Shown here piece after piece: positions 10,831 through 20,390 of a stretch of 33,624 bases of DNA. The stretch is taken from contig CALSCP010001339.1 in NCBI GenBank assembly GCA_943704425.1, positions 1 to 33,624 of the forward strand, written 5' to 3'. Each line of letters opens with the position of its first letter. Position 1 is the first letter of the stretch. A model generated the notes under the pieces. It saw nothing but the letters and a program-made list of their open reading frames with translations, had not been told where the DNA came from and made no database searches. Source of the stretch: Ministeria vibrans ATCC 50519 (Eukaryota; Opisthokonta; Filasterea). The position numbers and the translations under genes were made by a program.

Positions 10831-11628
10831 CCCATCGACTATCGTCGCGTGTCGAGTGGACTCCTTGCTTGTTATTCACTATCTGTGTTTTTGATCTGTC
10901 AATTGTATTCTTATGCGTGTACTTGTAGTCGTAAAAATCTACCGTGGCCTCGCTCGTCATCGTCTTCTTATATAAATTTGTCTTTTTCTTCTTCTTCTGG
11001 TTTCTGATGGAACGCGAAAGGAACACCAGGGTCCCACCAGGGATTGTCTTGAATGCGCGCCAGCAGAGTGCCGGATCCACCTCGATCACCTTCTGGTTGC
11101 CTCATAGGTCCATGATGGAATTTTAAGAGTCAAAATTGCGCCTTCTTTGTTGGCCTTGTCTTTCATCATGCTTCAGAGGAACTTTCGCGGACGGTCACAA
11201 TGAAGTCACAATACACTCCCTAATCATACAGGTGAGCACAACTTCGACTTTTCCACGACCCAAGGCCGTTTCACACACACACACACACAGTTTTAGCCGT
11301 CCGTCTAGTTGCTCTGTAGTAAACGAGTCTCTAGCACAGTGTCACGCGCCACTGACGCGTCATTGTCCATGAGGTGATCCCGCCACACCCTCTTTGGCAG
11401 CGTGGAGGGGAGGGGGATGGTCTCACCGTCTCAGCCGCACACCGGGGACACAGCCATATCGTTGACACACGCAATGGTTCATGCTAGGCGTAAGGCGTGA
11501 TTTAGGCGTTGCAGCATCAAGTCCTTCTGCTTGATTTGCAATGCGAGCAGTGAGAGTGTCCTTTGCCGCAACAGACAATGATATTCTTCTTGTTCCTTGA
11601 ATACGTAATAACTATTATTCGCTTTCAC
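10831..11628. other. Intergenic between the transporter and zinc-finger copy B
   Basis: The stretch has a CA run at 11272-11290 and a T/C-rich block at 10980-11000. A minus-strand frame with one ATG, ending at about 10975, would give a 45-residue peptide containing DNPWWDPGVPF. It has no supporting homology that I recognise, and I do not call it a gene. Bases 11370-11560 are GC-richer without a clear signal. Confidence 0.4.
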
Positions 11629-13014
11629 ATGAGCGAACCGTGGGATCGCGTCGCGGTGGCGGCTGGTCGTGCGTACGCGTCCAACATGGAGCTGATGATG
11701 TCGGAGACGGGCGAACGATGCCGGACGGATCCGCCAAGTGAGATTGGCGCTTGTTTTGCATTGGGCGCCAACGGAAAGATTGTGTGTCGCTTTCCTACAG
11801 CCGATGGAGAGCCATGTCGGTCACAGGGGTTTGTGGGCGAGGGTGTGCGGAAACACTTTATCGTGAACCATCCCATGAGCAAGCACCGCGTTGTCTGTGT
11901 CGTCTGCAATTCGTATGTTGGTTCAAGTCACCTCAAACGTCACGTTGCTTCACACCACAGCAACACATTCACAGCCACCGTCATGGAACGCAGTCCGTTG
12001 GAGGACGGAGGATGNNNNNNNNNNNNNNNNNNNNNNNNNNNNNNNNNNNNNNNNNNNNNNNNNNNNNNNNNNNNNNNNNNNNNNNNNNNNNNNNNNNNNN
12101 NNNNNNNNNNNNNNNNNNNNNNNNNNNNNNNNNNNNNNNNNNNNNNNNNNNNNNNNNNNNNNNNNNNNNNNNNNNNNNNNNNNNNNNNNNNNNNNNNNNN
12201 NNNNNNNNNNNNNNNNNNNNNNNNNNNNNNNNNNNNNNNNNNNNNNNNNNNNNNNNNNNNNNNNNNNNNNNNNNNNNNNGAGTGGGTTGCGCATCATTTC
12301 TCAAACTCCCATCCTCGGAGTGTGTTCCGCGTCAACTGTGTGGTGTGCAAGGAGGATGCGGCGCCACACGGAAGCACATTGAAGCGCCACCTGCTGCAAT
12401 CGCACAGTGATGTATTCACTCGTGGCTGTGACTGGCTGAGAGTGTACGCTTCACTTGTGCGCAGTGAGCTGGAGGAGCGCAATGCGAGTGAGGCTGTGAT
12501 TGTGCGTGAGCTGCAGCTGTTGCATGAGAGCGAGCGAGTGCCGTCGTCATTCTCTGGTTGGTTGTCGCGTGCGCAGAAGGAGAAGGAAGTGGGGAGTGGG
12601 TGCGGTGCGGTGGATCTCGACGCGTCGTTTGAGCGACTGGCCAATGGTCGGTTCAAGTGTCGAATGGTGCGACCGGCGACGGGACAGGTGTGTGATACTG
12701 CACCATTCACAAAGAGGAATGTGAGTGGTCATTTTGGCATTTATCATGTGCTAAGTGTGTATCGCACTCGATGTGCCATCTGCTCGCAATCCGTGTCCGA
12801 GGCGAGCAGTCTGCGCAAACACCTGCGCTGCCGTCACTCTGCGTTGTTCACTCCCACTGTGTTGGCGTCGACCTGGAAGAGTGTGTACAGTTGTAATGTA
12901 CGTAGTGCAATGATGCGAGAGGGAAAGAGTGAGAGTGCGATTGAGAGAGAACTGAGCATTTTGTATGAGCATGAGAAAGTGCCTGCCTTGTTTAAAAGGT
13001 GGGCAACGCAATAA
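11629..13014 (+). CDS. Tandem-repeat zinc-finger protein, copy B (contains assembly gap)
   Basis: This is the paralogue of copy A, with the same three-module layout. The start at 11629 is where similarity to copy A begins; the open frame could start at 11563, but that part is unrelated. It lacks the extra G of copy A: ggaggatg leads in frame into the gap, and the frame resumes correctly after it, so copy B appears intact. A run of 265 N (12015-12279) replaces part of module 1 and the start of module 2. The visible DNA outside the gap is almost identical to copy A. The few amino-acid changes include KHFTLHH to KHFIVNH, EGVGHH to EWVAHH and SNLRRHLRGRH to SSLRKHLRCRH, most of them in or next to zinc-finger helices. 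The stop codon overlaps a possible AATAAA. Confidence 0.8.
   Translation: MSEPWDRVAVAAGRAYASNMELMMSETGERCRTDPPSEIGACFALGANGKIVCRFPTADGEPCRSQGFVGEGVRKHFIVNHPMSKHRVVCVVCNSYVGSSHLKRHVASHHSNTFTATVMERSPLEDGGXXXXXXXXXXXXXXXXXXXXXXXXXXXXXXXXXXXXXXXXXXXXXXXXXXXXXXXXXXXXXXXXXXXXXXXXXXXXXXXXXXXXXXXXXEWVAHHFSNSHPRSVFRVNCVVCKEDAAPHGSTLKRHLLQSHSDVFTRGCDWLRVYASLVRSELEERNASEAVIVRELQLLHESERVPSSFSGWLSRAQKEKEVGSGCGAVDLDASFERLANGRFKCRMVRPATGQVCDTAPFTKRNVSGHFGIYHVLSVYRTRCAICSQSVSEASSLRKHLRCRHSALFTPTVLASTWKSVYSCNVRSAMMREGKSESAIERELSILYEHEKVPALFKRWATQ
12015..12279. other. Assembly gap (265 N) in zinc-finger copy B
   Basis: The run of N has exactly the length of the matching part of copy A (7674-7938), so the gap size is probably right and the missing sequence should resemble that part. 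Confidence 0.95.
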
Positions 13015-13019
13015 AATTT

Positions 13020-13061
<42 letters not shown>

Positions 13062-13351
13062 TATTTTTATTAATTTTTCTGTTTCATTGAAGTCTCATTT
13101 TGTTGCTGAAAGCGCAATATGTTACATTATGGATGATGTAAGTCATAAATACAGCAAGTGAGTCAGCAACATGTCCCCGGAATAGTATGACGGGTGGCTC
13201 ACTATAACTAACTGTGCTGGAGTTAGGTTTATTTTCAAAGTATGCGTGAAATTTAGTAATAATAATAATTATTATTATTATTATTTTTATATTTTTAATT
13301 TAATAATAATTTTAGTTTTTACTGATCACTGGTCATCACTCTTTTTTCATC
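13015..13351. other. Intergenic, probable GRP94 promoter
   Basis: It contains an AAT run (13020-13062) and a second ATT-rich block (13256-13310), then the 5' leader of the GRP94 gene. No coding exon is seen. I could not identify an exact ER-stress element. Confidence 0.5.
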
Positions 13352-16300
13352 ATGCAGTTCCGATACAAGTTTTTGCTTGCTTTTGCATTCAGCGCACTTC
13401 TGTGTGTATCTATGATGCCTCAAGGTACGCTGCAACGCCTCGATTTGGTGTTATGTCCGCATATTTTTGCGACCTCAGGTTTTGCGCTGTCGCCGGTTGT
13501 TGTTGGGGCATGCTTGTCTTCGGCATAGCTTTGTAAAGCCGCCTGGCACCGAGGAAGCGAGAGACGCCGTGGAATAGTCTCGAAACAAGCCCGTACCACG
13601 CGGACGTCGTTGATTCGCCCGTCTTTCCGTCGCCTCTCCGCCCTCATTCCTCCCTCTCATTTGCCTTCTACCGCGTCGCCCCCGTTGCTCTATGTCTTCC
13701 TGTACCCGCCCACTGTACCGGATTCGCTTGAATGTCTCGCAAATCGGGAGAGGACCGCACAAACCTGAATTATTGTCGTCCCTCTCTTCTTTCTCTCTCT
13801 CTCCTGTAGCTGTTCGAGCTGATGGCGGAGAAGTTGACCCCGAATCGGCACCTGTCGTTGTTGACGACGTTGTGGGCGAGCGTGAGGGCACGGATGCGAC
13901 TGTTGTCGACAAGTACGAAATCACTAAGCTGATGTGACACTTTTAATGTTTTAATATAATTATTTTTATTGTGGTTTATATAGGGAAGATGAGCGAATCA
14001 AGCTCGACGGATTATCGGGTGCCGAGGTGAAGCTGTTGCGCGACCAGGCTGAGAAGTTTGAATTTCAGGCGAGCAATCAGCGTCTGATGCAGTTGATCAT
14101 CAACTCGCTGTACAAGGTATTGATCATATTATCATGTCTTACATGTCTGATCTCACATTCTCTCCCTCCATCACTCTGTCTCTCTGTGTCTTTTCTCTCT
14201 CTCTTTTGTCTCTTTGTTTTTTTTTTTGTAGAACAAAGAAATTTTCCTGCGTGAATTGGTGTCGAACGCCAGCGATGCGATTGACAAGATCCGTATGATG
14301 TCGCTGACCAACCCAGAACTGGCGGGTACGCTGGGCGAGCTTGGCATCAAGGTCAAGGCAGACAAGGACGCCAACGTGCTGCACATCATCGACACGGGCG
14401 TGGGCATGACCAAGAAGGAGCTTGAGGCGAACCTGGGTACGATTGCCAAGTCAGGCACTAGCGAGTTCCTCGATAAGCTTCAAGGATCATCAAGCGAGGT
14501 ACAACCCCAAGAACAACAAAAGAAATACGTTTGTAAACTTTGCTGTTTCATTCGTGTGATAGGACGCATCAAACCTCATTGGACAATTTGGTGTTGGGTT
14601 CTACTCGGCGTTCCTTGTTGCCGACACAGTTGTGGTTACGACCAAGAGCAACGACGACGACAAGCAGTACATTTGGGAGAGCGACGCTCACTCGTTCACC
14701 ATTGTTGAGGATCCTCGCGGAAACACTCTTGCGCGCGGAACGCAGGTGAGTCACTTTAATCAACTTATAAATAAATGAATAATAATTATAATAATAATTA
14801 TTATTATTATTTATTGTGTATACGTGTGACTGATTTGCGTGTGTGTGTGTGTTTGTGTTGTGTAGATTTCTCTGTTCTTGAAGCCGGAGGCAAAGGAGTT
14901 CCTTGAGCAGACCAAGATTGAGGAGCTGTTGCACAAGTACTCTGAGTTCATTCAGTACCCGCTTGCGGTGTGGTCGTCGACGACGGAGACGGTCGAGGAG
15001 CCCATTGAGGAGGATCTGACGGCCGAGGAGACCGAGAAGAAGGCGGACGAGAACGACGAGGAGGCCAAGGTGGAGGAGGAGCAGGAGGACAGCAAGCCCA
15101 AGACCAAGTCGGTCGAGAAGACCACCTGGGACTACAAGGTTGTCAACGAAAACAAGCCCATCTGGACCCGCTCGCCCAAGGACGTCACCGACGACGAGTA
15201 CAACCGCTTTTACAAGGACTTCACCAAGGACACAAACGTAAGCGATCACGTGTTCTGTCTCTCTGTGATTGGTCTCTTTTCTGTCTTGATGTATGACTGT
15301 GATTGTTTTCTTTTACACTTTATTATTATTTTCTTTTTGCCGTGTTCGTACTCTCTCTCTACCTCTCTCCCTCCTGTCTCACTGTCACGTTTTTTTTCTT
15401 CTCACTTTAGGACCCCATTGCTCGCACTCACTTCTCTGCTGAGGGTGAGATTACCTTCCGTGCCATTCTGTACATTCCGGCCGAAGCGCAGTCGGAGCAT
15501 CTCCAGAACTTCTACAAGAAGACCAAGAACGTCAAGATGTACGTGCGACGCGTGTTTATCACCGATGACTTTGAGGATATGCTTCCCAAGTACCTTAACT
15601 TCATTGTGGGTCTTGTTGATTCCGATGATCTTCCTCTCAACGTTTCACGCGAGACCCTCCAGCAGAACAAGCTTCTCAAGGTACATCGTCTGTGTGTATG
15701 TATATATATGTGTGTATGTGTGTATGTATGTATGCATGTATGTGTGTGTATGTATGTATGTGTGTGTGTGTGTGTATATGTATGTCGGACTGTGTGTCAG
15801 TCCATGCCTGTCTTTATTTCTGCTCTGTTTGTGTATCTCTTGTCTTTGACTCACCCTCTGATTCTTGTCATCCGTAGGTTATCCAAAAGAAGCTGGTTCG
15901 CAAGGCGATTGAGATGTTGAAGAATCTGGCAACCAACGACAGCGAAACGTACGACAAGATCTACAAAGAGTTCAGCGTGCACATCAAGATGGGTACGATT
16001 GAGGACCAGGCCAACAAGTCGCGTCTGAGCAAGCTGCTGCGGTTTGCCACGAGCAACGATTCTGAGAAGATGACGTCGCTTGCGGAATATGTCGAGCGCA
16101 TGAAGGACAAGCAGGTATCACTTGCCATCCACTCTCTTCACTCAACTCGTGTTATGTTCACTCTATTGTTCACTTTCTTTTCGCTCTTACTGGCCCACTC
16201 ACTTTTGTTTTATACTGTTGCGTCTTTTGCAGGACAAGATTTACTACATGGCTGGCCCAACACGCGAGGAGGTCGAGGCGTCGCCGTTTGTCGAGCGTCT

Positions 16301-17048
16301 CCTCAAGAAGGGCTATGAGGTGCTGTACCTGGTGGACCCCATTGACGAGTACCTGATGCAGAGCCTGACTGAGTTTGAGAGCAAGGGCTTCCAGTCGGTG
16401 GCCAAGGAGGGACTCACGTTTGGCGATGAGACGGAGGCGCACAAGGAGCTGGCAAAGCAGCAGGAGGAGAAGTACCAGCCGCTGCTGGACTGGCTCAAGG
16501 AGACGCTTGGCGAGTACATCTCCAAGGCGACCGTGTCGAACCGTCTGGCCGAGTCGCCCTGTGCGCTTGTCGCTCCGTCGTTTGGCATTTCGGGCAACAT
16601 GGAGCGCATCATGAACAGCCAGGCGATGGGCAACAAGAAGGATCCCATGTCGTCGTTCTACAAGACGCAGAAGAAGACGCTCGAACTCAACCCGGGCCAC
16701 CCACTCGTCGCAAAGCTGCTCGAGCGCATCGCGGACGGCGGCGAGGACGCCAAGACGGACGAGAGCAACAAGGACCTGGCGCTCGTGCTGTACGACACGG
16801 CTGTGCTGCGCGCCGGCTTTGCTCTGCGCGACTCGGCGCAGTTTGCCGGTCGCATTGAGCGCATGTTGCGCATTTCTGTTGGCGTCGATGTCAACGCGCC
16901 CGTCGAGGAGATGCCCGAGCCCGAGGTGACCGACGACGGCGATGAGGAAGACGACGACGATGCCGAGGAGGAGGACGATGCTGAGGAGGACGATGATGTC
17001 GTCGAGGACGCCTCTGAGTCCGACGAGCCTGTCCATGAGGACCTGTAA
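13352..17048 (+). CDS. HSP90B1: Endoplasmin (GRP94), ER-resident HSP90
   Basis: Nine exons (13352-13424, 13810-13912, 13984-14116, 14232-14498, 14563-14745, 14866-15237, 15411-15680, 15878-16114, 16233-17048) join in frame to 817 residues; the human protein has 803. A signal peptide ([20 protein letters not shown]) starts the chain. The ATPase domain has [14 protein letters not shown] (from about residue 111), DTGVGM (157), GTIAKSGT and [15 protein letters not shown]. The charged linker is Glu/Lys-rich. The middle domain has [12 protein letters not shown]-type and [15 protein letters not shown] motifs, and the C-terminal domain has [20 protein letters not shown]. It ends in an acidic tail and HEDL, an ER-retrieval signal of the KDEL type, not the MEEVD of cytosolic HSP90. 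GRP94 folds secreted and membrane proteins in the ER lumen. Confidence 0.97.
15690..15785 (+). repeat. TATG/TG microsatellite in GRP94 intron 7
   Basis: Intron 15681-15877 begins with a run of TATG and TG units right after the donor. It is one of several introns in the window expanded by simple repeats. Confidence 0.8.
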
Positions 17049-17213
17049 AGACAACAATTTGAAGGGTGGCACTCTTTTTTTCTTTTCTTCTTCTTCTATT
17101 TTTCTCTTCTACAAGACATAGATAGTATGCGCCTTTTGCTGGTTTGGTTTGGTTTTTTTAATTTTTTTTTTAGGGGGTAGGGTTTTTACAGCGAAAGTGT
17201 GTATTAAGGGCCT
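17049..17213. other. Convergent 3' ends of GRP94 and NDUFA5
   Basis: The two genes end 165 bp apart, tail to tail. The spacer has T-rich blocks on both strands that would serve as 3' UTR and poly(A) regions. Confidence 0.5.
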
Positions 17214-17502
17214 TCAGGGCCACTTCCATTGCTTCGCGGGCGCGGGCTCTTCAACACTCTCCCATGCGGCCCATTGCTTTGTTTTCTCGGCGAGACTCAG
17301 CTCGTCGCGTGCCTCGCCAATGAGATCGTCGAGAGGACCCGCACCCGACGGGTACGTTGCGTCCGGGTCCGTCTTGAGCTGCAGCACCATGTCCAGTCGC
17401 TCCTGCGTGAACTTGGTCGTCGCGATGCGGTAGTGCGCCGTCGCGGGCATCTCTTTGAGGACAGCGAGCGTTTGCTCGTACAGCTGCGCTAACACCTACG
17501 CA

Positions 17503-17535
<33 letters not shown>

Positions 17536-17891
17536 CGAAAGAGAGAGAAAAAAATTAGAAACCCAACAGCGCAGTCGGGGGGACGCCAAAGAGGGGTATC
17601 GTGGTCGGAAGGGGTGGGGTAGACGTTGTTGGAGGGGGTGCCCAGTGGCGCGTGGGAAGATCCGGTGTGGAGAAACGAAGAGAGAGACAGAGAGTTTTTC
17701 TTCTTTTTGCAATGGTTACCGTTCTTGGCATATGGGCGCTCTTCATGGCAACGAGCCTCCCCATCTAAAGGACAGGGTAAAAACAAGAGGTCAGCAGCAG
17801 CGTGACGAGATGGAGGAGAGGGAGGGAAGCGAGAAATCAAGAACACAAGCGACAGCGCATGAAGACGTACTCTTCTTGTGATTCCCGACAT
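17214..17891 (-). CDS. NDUFA5: NDUFA5, respiratory complex I accessory subunit (B13)
   Basis: Three exons, 17871-17891 (7 codons), 17720-17764 (15 codons) and 17214-17495, join in phase to 115 residues; the human subunit has 116. The start reads MSGITRR, then MGRLVAMKSAHMPRT, then VLAQLYEQTLAVLKEMP. The end PAKQWKWP matches the family signature (ADQWKWP in human), and ARDELSLAEKTKQWAAWE fits the conserved helix. It is a nuclear-encoded subunit of the matrix arm of complex I in mitochondria. The start codon is supported because the tiny first two exons restore exactly the expected N-terminal length. It shares a very short divergent promoter with NPRL3. Confidence 0.92.
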
Positions 17892-18032
17892 GGAGAAGAG
17901 ATCAAGATGAGCTGAAAAGTGGTAATAAAAAAAGTGAGACTTGTGGTCAGTTGGTCTGCGGTCTGTTAGTGAGTGATCAGTGAACTATTGACTATTGAAT
18001 CAGGTTATTTTTTTGTTACACACGTTCGTTGG
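17892..18032. promoter_or_regulatory. Compact bidirectional promoter, NDUFA5 / NPRL3
   Basis: Only 141 bp separate the two divergent start codons, so both promoters must overlap here unless NPRL3 has an upstream non-coding exon. The segment holds tcactcactaac-like repeats and a T-rich stretch at 18006-18014. No specific factor site could be assigned. Confidence 0.55.
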
Positions 18033-20096
18033 ATGGTCGTCGTGCTGCTCACGGTCAAGGGCAGTGGCGGACAACGCCTGTTGTTTCGATCGGACGACGT
18101 GGCGGTGGGCGCGGCGACTCGTGCAGCCGGCACACCCAAGCAGCGCCGCCCACTCGGTGCGTCGGTGCGTCGCTCCGTCATGGCGGCCAGCAGCGGGCCG
18201 CCTGCACGTCTGGTTGCGTCAAGCATTTCGCCGCTGGGCACCACGGTTGAGTCGTTGCTGGAGCGGAGCAACAGTGCGCCTGTGGCCGGCGACAGTAGTC
18301 TTGCCGCCAAATCGTCCGCAACTTCTCCCTCTCTTCCCGCCTCTCTGGGCTCGTCCATGGCGGGCGCGTCGTCTCCAGCCAAGTCGAACATGTCGTCCTT
18401 AAACGTGGGCGGTGCCTCGGCGGGCGCTGGCGGTCGTGTTGACCACTATGGCGAACTTCGCGGATTCAGCAGCTCAACACTGGCTGGCATGCTTTCGCCG
18501 CGCAACGCTCTTGCCGACCAGGAGTTCGCCCTCACCGTCGACACGCTGCTCTTTGTTGGACGGCCCATGCTGTTTGAGTGCGTCAAGGTGGAACCGACAG
18601 CGAGCAGCAACGGCGGGAGATGCGGCGGCAACCATGGCGACAAGGACGACAGCAACGAGGACGACGACGACGGCGACCGCCCCCACGACCCCTCTTGCGC
18701 TTCTTCTGCCTCTGCAGTCGCGCCTTCCTCCTCCTCCTCCTCCCCACCCCCTCCTCATCCTTCTTCTTCCTCCTCCTCATCCTCCTCCTCATCGGGGCGC
18801 ATGTTCCATGTCGTGTTTATGCTGGACGCGGAGAGAGTGCGCAGCAGCCCAGGCGACGTCCAGGCGCTCCAGGTATTGTCGGCACGTCTTGCCTCGGCAA
18901 TCCAACACGAAGAGCGTCGCTGTGGCTACTTTAGCGAACAAGAGACGATTCTTGTGCGCGAACTGGACGCCATGGTGAGCAACGAAGGGGTGAGCGCTTT
19001 TATTGCGCAACAGACTCGCGTAAGCTCACTGGCACGCCTACTCAACGACGCAGCAGAGACACTGCGCGGAAGTCGCGTTAACGAGTCGATGCGACTGCGA
19101 CTCAACGATTGGCTTGACATTGACTTAGGAGTGGGGCTGGGCGCACGACTGCGGCAGCACCAGCTGCAGCGACGCGCCCAGCAGCACGCGTACCCGCGTC
19201 TGCTGCGCCGTCCCACTGTGAGTGCACGCCTGAGTACCCTTCGCGGTGACGTGGACTGCTTGCGTCCGTACCACTCGTTGCTTCTTCTGAGCGACGCCGA
19301 ACAGCTTCGCAGCGCGCTGTTCACCGACTACTATTCGCCCGCACTGCAGCAGCTCGTCGACGCAGTCGCCGTGGGGCCCATGCGGTCGTTTGAGACCATC
19401 TCGCTCGAGACGGGTGTTCCCCTCACCCAGGTGTATCGGCTCGCTGTGCACATGGTGAGCTGGCAACGCGCCCGCATTGTTCACACTGTCTCGCGTGCCG
19501 CAGTCTACACCGTTCATCCCACAGCCACGTGCAGTGCCCAGTCGCCACTCGTCCGTGAATTTGTCGATGTCTTTGGCGAAGGGTCGCATCTTCCGTCAAC
19601 TTTGCGTCAGTTCAACAACCCTCAGGCTCTTGCAGAGCACATGGCTCCCCTCACGGAAAGCGAAGAGCTCGAGCTCACGCGTGTGGTGTGCTGGATGCTC
19701 CGCCACACTCTCCTTCTTGAACTGCACACCTACGTTCATCTCAACGTGTCGACTGACCTCCCACCGCTCGAGACACGCACCACGAACACTCTTGATCATG
19801 CCATGAACGATGCTAATGAAAATAGCAACAATAGCCCACTGGACGACGAAGGAGACGATCCCGACACTGTTCACCTGTCCGCAGCACAACGCAACGCCCT
19901 CTCACACCATCCCGAAGCACACTCACGCCCCCACGAATTCCGTCTGCTCCTCCTCGTTGCGCCCTTCTTCTCCGGTCGTCACCACGTCACTGAGATCCTC
20001 TGGCGCACTGGTGTCTCCCGCGCTCAGCTTAATAAAGTCATGTCGGTCTTTTCCGACATCCTCATCATGTGCCGCCACGAAGCAGACGACGTGTAA
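18033..20096 (+). CDS. NPRL3: NPRL3, GATOR1 complex subunit
   Basis: A single exon encodes 687 residues (human 569). The start at 18033 (MVVVLLTVKGSGGQRLLFR) matches the family opening VILVSSGSRGNKLLFRYP; an in-frame ATG at 17973 would add 20 unmatched residues. Diagnostic stretches are FVGRPMLFECV, FHVVFML, LASAIQHEERRCGYF, LRPYHSLLLLSDAEQL, YRLAVHMVSWQRARIVH, the LPSTLRQFNN region, VVCWMLRHTLLLELHTYVHLN and FFSGRHHVTEI. NPRL3 with NPRL2 and DEPDC5 forms GATOR1, which inactivates Rag GTPases and so restrains TORC1 when amino acids are short. The extra length comes from a Ser/Pro/Asp-rich insertion (about 18590-18800) and an N-terminal insertion. The gene is unusual here in having no intron. 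Confidence 0.95.
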   Translation: MVVVLLTVKGSGGQRLLFRSDDVAVGAATRAAGTPKQRRPLGASVRRSVMAASSGPPARLVASSISPLGTTVESLLERSNSAPVAGDSSLAAKSSATSPSLPASLGSSMAGASSPAKSNMSSLNVGGASAGAGGRVDHYGELRGFSSSTLAGMLSPRNALADQEFALTVDTLLFVGRPMLFECVKVEPTASSNGGRCGGNHGDKDDSNEDDDDGDRPHDPSCASSASAVAPSSSSSSPPPPHPSSSSSSSSSSSGRMFHVVFMLDAERVRSSPGDVQALQVLSARLASAIQHEERRCGYFSEQETILVRELDAMVSNEGVSAFIAQQTRVSSLARLLNDAAETLRGSRVNESMRLRLNDWLDIDLGVGLGARLRQHQLQRRAQQHAYPRLLRRPTVSARLSTLRGDVDCLRPYHSLLLLSDAEQLRSALFTDYYSPALQQLVDAVAVGPMRSFETISLETGVPLTQVYRLAVHMVSWQRARIVHTVSRAAVYTVHPTATCSAQSPLVREFVDVFGEGSHLPSTLRQFNNPQALAEHMAPLTESEELELTRVVCWMLRHTLLLELHTYVHLNVSTDLPPLETRTTNTLDHAMNDANENSNNSPLDDEGDDPDTVHLSAAQRNALSHHPEAHSRPHEFRLLLLVAPFFSGRHHVTEILWRTGVSRAQLNKVMSVFSDILIMCRHEADDV

Positions 20097-20390
20097 ACAA
20101 TCACAATAGTATAAACACTCAAAACACCACACTTTTTGTATTATTATAATTATATTGAAGAAGAAGAAACGAATTATTATGGATAATCATTACTATTATT
20201 TCAAGGGTTTCTTATTTTCTGTTTCGTTTCGTTGCGTGCTGCATCTTGTAGTTGAAAATTGAACTGTGCATACTATTTTTACAAAAGAAAATTAGCTGCT
20301 GACGGCAGATTAAAATAATAACAAAATACAAAATTAATTCAGTGTGGAGTCGACAATGTTTCAGTGCGTTCTTTATGAATGTAAGAATTT

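Noticed and set aside
10975-11130. 45-residue minus-strand peptide containing DNPWWDPGVPF
   Set aside because: Too short, no family recognised, and no upstream exon with matching phase was found.
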